From a virus: a stretch of DNA of 31,381 nucleotides. Of the stretch, positions 13,598 to 19,631 are shown piece by piece. The notes under the pieces are model-generated. The model was not told the origin of the DNA. It was given only the letters and a program-made list of their open reading frames with translations, and did no database searches. The stretch lies in the IMG/VR virus record IMGVR_UViG_3300031521_000253, positions 1-31,381 of that record; one strand, 5' to 3'. Made by a program: the position numbers and the translations under genes. Within the stretch, counting starts at the first letter, position 1; each line of letters starts with the position of its first letter.

Positions 13598-13929
13598 CAA
13601 TTATCCTCCTTATTCCACTTCTTAACTTGTTGCATTACCAATGCAAGAGTTTGACTCATATTCCATATATTTTCTGTAGCATCTTTTTTAATATTAAACA
13701 TAGCTTCCTCTTCTTCTTCAAGAGGAATAATTCCTTCAAAACAAACATAGTGATAATTCTTATCCCTTAACTTGATCCCTAATTGAGATTTATCGATCCT
13801 CTGTCTCCAATTTCCTTTCACCATAATCATCTTCTCAGTTTCCTTAGTAACAGTTAATTCAGTTCGCTCGATTCTTACTCCAATTTCATTTACTTCCACA
13901 TGAATTTCAACTAATTTTTCCACTTTCAT
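13597..13929 (-). CDS. hypothetical protein, 110 aa
   Basis: Unrecognised protein with an N-terminal beta-strand region (VEIHVEVNEIGVRIERTELTV, from 7), basic middle, an acidic run of five Glu (about 71-75) and a helical end. It overlaps both neighbours by a few bases (ATGA at the start, TGATG at the end), so it is translated in step with the metallopeptidase ahead and the membrane protein behind it. Confidence 0.72.
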   Translation of the reverse strand: MKVEKLVEIHVEVNEIGVRIERTELTVTKETEKMIMVKGNWRQRIDKSQLGIKLRDKNYHYVCFEGIIPLEEEEEAMFNIKKDATENIWNMSQTLALVMQQVKKWNKEDN

Positions 13930-14312
13930 TCCCCTCTCTTTAAGTTTACTAATTGTCGGGCAGTGTCCTCAATTATTGAGTGCATTTCCCTATACTCAGC
14001 ACCATCTTCCTCATTATTACAGCTTAGTTTTGCAAACTGTAGATGAAGGATTTCGTGTACTAAAGTTTCTTCCATATCCCACTCAAAATCATAATTAGCT
14101 TCTTTGTAATCCTCATATCTAAGAATTTTTATAACAGCTTGTTTACTGGAAAGAACATAGGTCACGTTACCTAATTCATCTGGCATACTACAAGACCTAA
14201 CAAACTTAACACATATTTCCCAATTATTCAATCCTAATTTACACATCCAGTATTCTAATAACAGTTCTAGTTCATCCTGCGATCTGATATAAAAAGCTTT
14301 TTCTTTTCTCAT
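13926..14312 (-). CDS. small zinc metallopeptidase-like protein (HEILH)
   Basis: A 128-residue protein whose only clear motif is ETLVHEILHLQF, with HEILH at residues 86-90 as the zinc and catalytic site and E115 (HSIIEDTAR) as a plausible third ligand, a short gluzincin/minimal metallopeptidase layout. The first half has a WEICVKF strand and YVLSSKQAVIKI, as in small phage or host metallopeptidases of the SprT/ImmA-like size class. ImmA-like enzymes cleave repressors, so a regulatory protease is one option. The ATG has AAGGAG 5 bases upstream. Confidence 0.75.
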   Translation of the reverse strand: MRKEKAFYIRSQDELELLLEYWMCKLGLNNWEICVKFVRSCSMPDELGNVTYVLSSKQAVIKILRYEDYKEANYDFEWDMEETLVHEILHLQFAKLSCNNEEDGAEYREMHSIIEDTARQLVNLKRGE

Positions 14313-14321
14313 ACTCTCTCC

Positions 14322-15209
14322 TTAATGCCAACATTTGAGTTTATATTGACACCATCTACAATGTGTAGATGATTTTCCAGTAGCTTCAACAGGACGGGGA
14401 GGAGCAGTATCAGCTTCAATATGTTCATTGACATATTCATATCTCTCTACAAGGTCAGCAACTAAATCTTTATCCCACTTCACTCTAAACTCTTTTAAGT
14501 CTTGATTGTCCTTATTCTCATAAAGAAATATCATATCCTCGATAGGTTTAGAACATCCCCACAGGATATCTAATGCTTGCCCCATTGTATCAAGTTGGTG
14601 CTGAATCTTCTGTTCCTTTGTATACTTCCTTCCTTCTGTGACAAAGGTTACAAGAAGTTTCTTTAAGTCATTAAGTAGTTTCTTACGATACTTTTCAAAT
14701 GCTTTCTGATTGACACAATTGGAGTGTAATTCCTTCCGCAACTTCTCTAATGCCATCATATATACTTGTGCTTGTTCCTTATGATCGTCTTTAGCATCAA
14801 TCAACTTAGTATATCCATTGGAGTTGATCGACTTAATTTCCAGTACTGCAAGACTAAACTTGTTCAGCTTGATTAATCCGTCTGTATGCCCTAAGATCAT
14901 TAAGTCTCTATCCCATACAGGTACTTCATCCATTAGCAATATTCCAGATTTCATCATATACTCTTGAAGTCTCTCATGTACTCCTGTCCCATTATTAAAG
15001 ATCCTTCTAGTCCTTGGCTCCAATGCTCCATCCCTCTTTTCCCCTTTCCTATTATAAAACTGTGATAAGGGACAACTAGACACTCCTGAAGGAGAATTCC
15101 ATCCATGACCTCGGTCACTATCCTCCCCCACAGTAAGTAAATATTTATCAATTGCGGGTATAACTACTCCCTCATTCTTCATTACATTAAATAATTTCTT
15201 TAAACTCAA
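14322..15209 (-). CDS. RecB/Cas4-type PD-(D/E)XK exonuclease with Fe-S cluster
   Basis: A 295-residue nuclease of the PD-(D/E)XK (RecB/Cas4/AddB) group. H78, D110 (LGHTDGLI), E124-x-K126 (VLEIKSI) and a downstream QAQVYMMAL helix (start 146) form the active site; C46 and C284, C287, C293 (CRWC...C at the extreme C-terminus) are positioned for the 4Fe-4S staple of this family. Cas4-like phage enzymes process DNA ends in recombination or genome degradation. No CRISPR array or other cas genes are seen here. The start is TTG behind GGGGAG, overlapping the upstream stop (TTGA). Confidence 0.88.
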   Translation of the reverse strand: MSLKKLFNVMKNEGVVIPAIDKYLLTVGEDSDRGHGWNSPSGVSSCPLSQFYNRKGEKRDGALEPRTRRIFNNGTGVHERLQEYMMKSGILLMDEVPVWDRDLMILGHTDGLIKLNKFSLAVLEIKSINSNGYTKLIDAKDDHKEQAQVYMMALEKLRKELHSNCVNQKAFEKYRKKLLNDLKKLLVTFVTEGRKYTKEQKIQHQLDTMGQALDILWGCSKPIEDMIFLYENKDNQDLKEFRVKWDKDLVADLVERYEYVNEHIEADTAPPRPVEATGKSSTHCRWCQYKLKCWH

Positions 15210-15472
15210 TATATTCTCCCCATTTCCATTATTTTATCATAATAACTGAAATTAAAGTCATCTTCCGTAGACTCATATATAGCTACCACATTTGGGTAAA
15301 AAGTCCCTTCAGGAGTAGCATCAAATAGTTCTTTATCTTCTAAAAGGACTTCTATACAATTCCCTTTAAAATGATTTACCCTTAAATCTACAAAAGATGT
15401 AGTAGCGGGTAATTTTAAAACTTCCAAAAGAAGTTCGGGAGTAATACATAATACTGCTCTACTATCTGTCAT
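15206..15472 (-). CDS. hypothetical protein, 88 aa
   Basis: Unrecognised acidic protein with an N-terminal helix (ITPELLLEVLKLP, 10-22) and beta segments (FVDLRV, IEVLLED, VVAIYES). The ATG follows AAGGAGGG by about 6 bases, located just after the terminator-like hairpin of the upstream gene. It overlaps the Cas4-type nuclease by four bases (TTGA), suggesting coupled translation. Confidence 0.72.
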   Translation of the reverse strand: MTDSRAVLCITPELLLEVLKLPATTSFVDLRVNHFKGNCIEVLLEDKELFDATPEGTFYPNVVAIYESTEDDFNFSYYDKIMEMGRIY

Positions 15473-15496
15473 TCTCTTCCCTCCTTAAAAATTAAG

Positions 15497-15516
15497 GAAG
15501 GGGATTACTCCCCTTC
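15497..15516 (-). terminator. terminator-like hairpin
   Basis: GAAGGGG / CCCCTTC (7 bp) with a 6-base loop, followed on the minus strand by CTTAATTTTT. It overlaps the end of the coiled-coil gene and precedes a gene without a visible promoter. Confidence 0.6.
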
Positions 15517-15726
15517 TCCTAGAACATATCCTGCTTCGTCTAATTGATCTTGAATACACTCTAAAGCATACTCCAAAGAATCAATATCATCTTGAACATT
15601 CAGTAGTTTGTTCTTTGCTTTTACTAACTTGCATTCAAAGTTATCCCTAGCTTTTAACATATCATCCAATGAACGAACTTCCCCTGTTTCAACATCTACA
15701 ATTTTCTTTACAATCTTCTTTGCCAT
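15505..15726 (-). CDS. coiled-coil protein, 73 aa
   Basis: Starts MAKKIVKKIVDVETGEVRS, a common opening of small phage proteins, and continues as a regular heptad-like helix (LDDMLKARDNFECKLVKAKNKLL onward) to an acidic end. Probably a dimeric coiled coil. No family known. It has its own strong promoter (15760-15788) containing a palindrome and a terminator-like hairpin at its end, so it is expressed as an independent, probably regulated, unit. Confidence 0.78.
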   Translation of the reverse strand: MAKKIVKKIVDVETGEVRSLDDMLKARDNFECKLVKAKNKLLNVQDDIDSLEYALECIQDQLDEAGYVLGEGE

Positions 15727-15759
15727 TTATAAATCTCCCCTTTCTTTATCCATGTCTAA

Positions 15760-15788
15760 ATTATACAACAAGTGGCATCACTTGTCTA
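15760..15788 (-). promoter_or_regulatory. strong promoter with internal palindrome (TAGACA-N17-TATAAT)
   Basis: TAGACA (15783-15788) and TATAAT (15760-15765) are 17 bases apart. The spacer holds the near-complete palindrome ACAAGTG-ATGC-CACTTGT (15768-15785), a good position for a repressor operator. The -35 box lies within the end of the resolvase-like gene. Confidence 0.82.
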
Positions 15789-16248
15789 GAAGGAAATACT
15801 GATTCTTCTCCATTACTGCTAACTGAATTGCTCCAAAACTTAGCACTAATGAAGATGGCTCATACTTTAAATACTCAAAGTCTTTCTTCTTCATGCTCAT
15901 TGATTTATGAGGGGTATTAAAATAGGTTATGGAGACATGATTTCCTTCAGATAAGTATCCTTTAAAGTACTCATAGTCCACCATCACTAGTTGAAGATCT
16001 TGAATGTCGATCTGCATCATTGGCACTCTCATCCCATCCCTAAGTGCTTCATTGTCAATCTTCTTCCACGTTTTTAATTCCATTTTGTATGAGTCTGCAT
16101 CAGTATACTTGTTCTCTATTAGAAAGTCTGCTGTTCTTACATCCCCTTTTGCTCCTGTCAATGCTCCGCTGGCAGGAGTTACTCTCCCTCCAAATTCCTT
16201 TGCTGTGAGTGCTTCCTGTTTAGCTGACTTCCTTTTTATATACCCCAT
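15778..16248 (-). CDS. PD-(D/E)XK Holliday junction resolvase-like nuclease (second copy)
   Basis: A 156-residue nuclease. The order E12 (KQEALTAKEFGGRVTPASGAL), D36 (KGDVRTADF) and E45-x-K47 (LIENKYT) is the resolvase/restriction-fold site, with GRVTPASGAL resembling the segment of phage Holliday junction resolvases. I start it at ATG 16248 (GGAG about 10 bases ahead); a longer frame from 16299 lies inside the previous gene. It overlaps DUF3307 by 13 bases. Its role is probably resolving branched replication or recombination intermediates. Confidence 0.83.
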   Translation of the reverse strand: MGYIKRKSAKQEALTAKEFGGRVTPASGALTGAKGDVRTADFLIENKYTDADSYKMELKTWKKIDNEALRDGMRVPMMQIDIQDLQLVMVDYEYFKGYLSEGNHVSITYFNTPHKSMSMKKKDFEYLKYEPSSLVLSFGAIQLAVMEKNQYFLLDK

Positions 16249-16571
16249 ATAAACATCACTCCAATCAAAGTAAGTACATGTAGAAACTGGTCGATCCATA
16301 GGTCAAAGGTTAGATTATTTGTCTTATCCTCTTTCCTACATTTCCAATAATCAATAACAAAGTGGGTAATATAAAGGAATGCAATTTTTCCAATAGTAAG
16401 CAAATCAAACTGATAAAGAACTGCAGATATGCATAGAGTCCATGTCAGGCAATGAACATGAAGGAGGAAAGTATATTTAGACTTTCCTCCTCCAATGAAT
16501 TCTCCTTGCCAATGGAAGTCGTAAAGCAAATGAACTAACATCAATGCTCCAAATAATATAAGGTAATTCAT
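16236..16571 (-). CDS. DUF3307-like membrane protein
   Basis: A 111-residue integral membrane protein with about four hydrophobic segments. LMLVHLLYDFHWQGEFI (10-26) and THFVIDYWK (69-77) with a late WIDQFLHVLTL match the conserved H/D pattern of the DUF3307 family, whose function is unknown and which is often found in phages and mobile elements. The ATG abuts the previous stop (TAGATG). Which membrane process it affects cannot be read from the sequence. Confidence 0.78.
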   Translation of the reverse strand: MNYLILFGALMLVHLLYDFHWQGEFIGGGKSKYTFLLHVHCLTWTLCISAVLYQFDLLTIGKIAFLYITHFVIDYWKCRKEDKTNNLTFDLWIDQFLHVLTLIGVMFIWGI

Positions 16572-16910
16572 CTACTCCACTCCCATCAAGAAGATTCTAT
16601 TCTCAAACGATCCATTCTCTTCCCGCTTCTTTCCTCTAACTTGTGCAAGAGAGTTAGGAGTGATACCGTAGGAATCTAGTAAAGCGTCCACTACTTCCAG
16701 TATGTCAGCTAATTCCTCAGTCACAGCACACATAAGAGTAGGCTCAGTTTCAGCTAGTTCCCTAACTTCCTCCTGAAGCTTTTCCATTAGCAAGTAGCGA
16801 AAAGCTTTTGAGTTTTCCTGCCCCTTCAAGCTACAATACACGGGAGTCCTTCCCCCTTTTTTAATAACAGCGGGTATCTTATCTCTCACTAGTTTCATCA
16901 TCTTTTCCAT
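16572..16910 (-). CDS. MazG-like nucleotide pyrophosphohydrolase
   Basis: A 112-residue protein of the all-alpha NTP pyrophosphohydrolase (MazG/HisE-like) superfamily. KLVRDKIPAVIKKGG (6-20) is the standard opening of this group; EKLQEEVRELAE (about 43-54) and EELADILEVVDALL (about 65-78) supply the acidic Mg-binding residues in two helices. Such enzymes clean non-canonical nucleotides or alter (p)ppGpp in phage infection. Here, control of nucleotide pools beside a base-modification system is plausible. ATG start with AAGGAG. Confidence 0.85.
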   Translation of the reverse strand: MEKMMKLVRDKIPAVIKKGGRTPVYCSLKGQENSKAFRYLLMEKLQEEVRELAETEPTLMCAVTEELADILEVVDALLDSYGITPNSLAQVRGKKREENGSFENRIFLMGVE

Positions 16911-16924
16911 TAATTACACACTCC

Positions 16925-17143
16925 TTATTTATCTTCTTCACATTTCCAAAAAGTACAGTAGGTTCTTGTTGGTTCATAATTCATATCAAATTCAGATACA
17001 CAAGGATTCTGACAAGTTTCCTCAGAATCCCCCTTTCCTTGATAATAGTCTTTACAGCTATTACAATGAGCCACATATTTTCCTTTCTCCCGCATCTGTT
17101 TCCTTAAAGGCTTAAATCCCCTTTTAACTTTCCCGTATTCCAT
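16925..17143 (-). CDS. cysteine-rich small protein, 72 aa
   Basis: Basic start (KVKRGFKPLRKQMREKGK) with later cysteines HCNSC, CQNPC, YCTFWKC; six Cys in all and a His, consistent with one or two zinc sites. Function unknown. Its ATG shares a base with the recA stop (TAATG), so it is translationally coupled to recombinase synthesis. Confidence 0.75.
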   Translation of the reverse strand: MEYGKVKRGFKPLRKQMREKGKYVAHCNSCKDYYQGKGDSEETCQNPCVSEFDMNYEPTRTYCTFWKCEEDK

Positions 17144-18402
17144 TACTTCTTCCCTTTCTTAACTGCAGTTTTCTTCTTAGGGGAAACAGGTTCAGGAGAA
17201 TTTCCTATAGACTCTGTAAAATCAGCAAGTTCTTCTTCAGTAACTTCAGTAGTATTGTCAACGTGTTCGGGAACTTTAGTATCATCAAATGCAACTTTCA
17301 TTACTTTTGCTTTAATCTCCTCAAATAACTTAGGATCGTTACGGATGATATCAATAGTTTTCTCCGCTCCCTGTGCAATTAATTTCCCATTATACTTCAG
17401 CCAACTTCCTGTTTTCTCTACAATTCCATAACATATCGCTTCAATGATAAGTTCCTTTGCATTGTCTACGTGTCCTGCGGGAACTGTTCCACCCTCTTCA
17501 AAGTAGAAGTCAAATTCCCCATTAGTATAAGGTTTGTATGTTTTATTCTTCTCTACTTTGAACTTGATGATCTGTCCAATAGTAGTCTTGTTATCCCCTG
17601 TTCCTGTACAAATAGCATCTCCTTTCCGCAATCTTATCTCTACGGAAATGGTATATCCTATTGATCTTCCGCCTGGAACATATTCAGGATTCCCATATGC
17701 TCCAATCTTTTCTCTTAACTGATTGATAGCAATGATAGTTGTAGGAATCTTTCCTTCCCGTTCTAACTTGTTATTAATTGCTTGAAGTCTTCCATGATAA
17801 TCCCCAAATGCTTTCTGCTTTAGTCCCATCTGATAGGTATCTTCGGCACTCGCTTCCAGTGCTTTTGTTGGGATGTACGCCGCATATGAATCATGAATGA
17901 TTAAATCAACTTCCCCAGATTTCTGTAGCTGAATGGCAATCTCTAATGCTTCCTCCATACTCTCAGGTTGAACAAATATTAAGTTTGCAGTATCCAGTCC
18001 GATTCCTTCCGCCCAATCATTCGTATAGGAATGAGTTTCGGATTGAATCAATGCTACTGTCAAAGGAATTGCTCCTACATCATAAGCATCACACATTATC
18101 CAATGCATTACTTTATTAGCTTCAGTATAATACTGTTCCCAAGGAACTTGTTTCTTGCCAATTAATCTCTGAGCATTCTTTCCTATATGGTAAGCTATTA
18201 CTGACTTACAGGCTGAATAGTTCCCCGCAATCTGTATTAGTCTTCCTACAGGTATTCCTCCTCCTAATGCAATATCAAGGCTTAAACTTCCTGTAGAAAT
18301 ACGGGAGATTGCTCGGTCTTCAATATCTCTTGCAGGACGGACAGCGTTCTGTCCAAACTTCTTATTGATGTTAGCTAATAAATTAGATACTTCTTTCCTC
18401 AT
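17143..18402 (-). CDS. recA: RecA/UvsX-type recombinase with altered Walker A
   Basis: A 419-residue strand-exchange recombinase. RISTGSLSLDIALGGGIPVGRLIQIAG (from about 34) is characteristic RecA; VDLIIHDSYAAY (about 169-180) is Walker B, and TTIIAINQLREKIGAYGNPEYVPGG is the RecA L2 region. The P-loop is GNYSACKS (60-67): the Gly before Lys is Cys. T4 UvsX likewise has a bulky residue (Phe) there, so this is odd but not disabling. The tail is Lys-rich after acidic residues. I start at ATG 18402, overlapping the AbrB-like gene (ATGA) with AAAGGGG upstream. Confidence 0.93.
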   Translation of the reverse strand: MRKEVSNLLANINKKFGQNAVRPARDIEDRAISRISTGSLSLDIALGGGIPVGRLIQIAGNYSACKSVIAYHIGKNAQRLIGKKQVPWEQYYTEANKVMHWIMCDAYDVGAIPLTVALIQSETHSYTNDWAEGIGLDTANLIFVQPESMEEALEIAIQLQKSGEVDLIIHDSYAAYIPTKALEASAEDTYQMGLKQKAFGDYHGRLQAINNKLEREGKIPTTIIAINQLREKIGAYGNPEYVPGGRSIGYTISVEIRLRKGDAICTGTGDNKTTIGQIIKFKVEKNKTYKPYTNGEFDFYFEEGGTVPAGHVDNAKELIIEAICYGIVEKTGSWLKYNGKLIAQGAEKTIDIIRNDPKLFEEIKAKVMKVAFDDTKVPEHVDNTTEVTEEELADFTESIGNSPEPVSPKKKTAVKKGKK

Positions 18403-18644
18403 CCAAAAATCCCCTTTCGGTTCATACATCTAGTACATACTTCTCTGTCTGTCCTTACCTCAATTACTCCGCACACAACGCACATTTTCCTGACCACAGG
18501 GGAAACGGGAGATATAATTATCTTCCCGTTTTCCTCATATACATTTAAAGGTAAATCCCTATCAAGATTTAGTTTCTCACGCATTTCAATAGGAATCTGG
18601 ACTCTTCCATTCTGATCTAAATTTCTTACTACTCCTAGTATCAT
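18399..18644 (-). CDS. AbrB-like DNA-binding protein with C-terminal zinc ribbon
   Basis: An 81-residue protein. VVRNLDQNGRVQIPIEMREKLNL (5-27) with LPLNVYEENGKIIISPV (32-48) is the swapped-hairpin AbrB/SpoVT/MazE DNA-binding fold. CVVCGVIEV...CTRCM (about 55-74) adds a four-Cys ribbon. AbrB controls transition-state genes in Bacillus, so a phage copy may affect host or phage promoters. It overlaps recA (ATGA) and the previous stop. Confidence 0.85.
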   Translation of the reverse strand: MILGVVRNLDQNGRVQIPIEMREKLNLDRDLPLNVYEENGKIIISPVSPVVRKMCVVCGVIEVRTDREVCTRCMNRKGIFG

Positions 18645-18844
18645 ATCTTATTTACCTCCGCTTCATACTTCCAGTTAAGATAGATTCTTTTTCCATCCCC
18701 ATTATATACATATTGATATCCATTAATACGGAAGTCGTTTACGCAATAATATCCCTGCTCTTTCATATTATCCAATGAGTTTTGTAACGCTTCAGGGAAA
18801 GTTTTCCCATCAACTTTCCCCTCTATCTTAATTGAATTAATCAC
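18641..18844 (-). CDS. hypothetical protein, 67 aa
   Basis: A small alpha/beta protein with a basic/aromatic C-terminal half (NGYQYVYNGDGKRIYLNWKYEA). Start is GTG overlapping the previous stop (GTGA) with only a weak ribosome binding site (GGAAGA), so translation probably depends on coupling. No homology recognised. Ends in the overlap with the AbrB-like gene. Confidence 0.65.
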   Translation of the reverse strand: MINSIKIEGKVDGKTFPEALQNSLDNMKEQGYYCVNDFRINGYQYVYNGDGKRIYLNWKYEAEVNKI

Positions 18845-19380
18845 CAGACATCATCTTCCTCTCTTTGAGCATAAAATATTTTCCCGCATTCCTCACATTT
18901 TCCTGCCATTCCTATCATCTCATGTTCATCATTGTAGATAGGTTTTAGTTCAGTTCTTCCCTCACTAAATGTTAATTGGGCGGATTCTACTTTATCTGTG
19001 AATATGGAAGGGAAGGGACGGGGATGAGTATGCCTTACTTCATATCCCATAGGGACTCTAATAAAAGGAGTGTCAAATAGGAGGTCAAATAAGTGTCCCG
19101 CAATAAGAGGATTGATATCCTTTTTAGGGATAAATTTAGTTAGTGCTCTGGCAGTAACAGTTTCTGCACCTCTATAGGTATCGTCCCTACTCTTTTGACG
19201 GGTGATTCCTAAAGGAATAATTATTCCTGCATCTCCCTCCGCCATTCTTTCTGCAACTGCTCTCCCTATCTCCCTTAATAAACTACTTTTCACATAAGAC
19301 ATAAAATCTTTCACAGCAGAACGTTCCATAGTATCGCTAATACGTTGCCGAGTAGTTAATACTTCAAAATTTTTAAACAT
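18841..19380 (-). CDS. hypothetical protein with C-terminal CxxC, 179 aa
   Basis: Unrecognised. The middle has REIGRAVAERMAEGDAGIIIPLGITRQK (from 36) and HLFDLLFDTPFIRVPMGYEVRHTHPRPFP (from 96), which suggest an alpha/beta domain with a basic patch. The C-terminus contains GKCEECGKIFYAQ, half of a zinc site. Good ATG start (GGAGGG at 8 bases). Positioned between DNA polymerase and recombinase, so a DNA metabolism role is plausible. Confidence 0.75.
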   Translation of the reverse strand: MFKNFEVLTTRQRISDTMERSAVKDFMSYVKSSLLREIGRAVAERMAEGDAGIIIPLGITRQKSRDDTYRGAETVTARALTKFIPKKDINPLIAGHLFDLLFDTPFIRVPMGYEVRHTHPRPFPSIFTDKVESAQLTFSEGRTELKPIYNDEHEMIGMAGKCEECGKIFYAQREEDDVW

Positions 19381-19383
19381 GTA

Positions 19384-19608
19384 TTATCCCTCCGTATGGA
19401 ATCTTTGCACTACAGATTTAAAAGTGAAAGGAGTAGTACTATCTCTATAAGTATGAAGAACTTCCAATTGTCCACAAAGGAAGCATATTCTTGTAAGGGT
19501 ATGGGACATTGGAAACATTCCGATACTTCCTGATCCGTCAGACATAAAAATATGATCGCAATCATCTTTCCCCGCTTTTAATACTTTTGTTTCTTGTGTA
19601 ATTTTCAT
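19384..19608 (-). CDS. small Cys-containing protein, 74 aa
   Basis: Unrecognised soluble protein with CDHIF (17-21) and ICFLCGQLEV (41-50); together these Cys/His residues could bind one zinc, like the many ribbons in this region. Good ATG start (GGAGAG at 8 bases), 3 bases from the next gene, and 23 bases after the polymerase. Confidence 0.7.
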   Translation of the reverse strand: MKITQETKVLKAGKDDCDHIFMSDGSGSIGMFPMSHTLTRICFLCGQLEVLHTYRDSTTPFTFKSVVQRFHTEG

Positions 19609-19631
19609 AATATAATCTCTCCTCTTTTTTA

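Noticed and set aside
14322-15209. Reading the Cas4-type nuclease as part of a CRISPR-Cas locus
   Set aside because: No CRISPR repeats or other cas genes are present; stand-alone Cas4-like nucleases are common in phages.
16249-16299. 17-residue N-terminal extension of the second resolvase-like nuclease
   Set aside because: It would overlap the DUF3307 gene by a further 51 bases and has no ribosome binding site.
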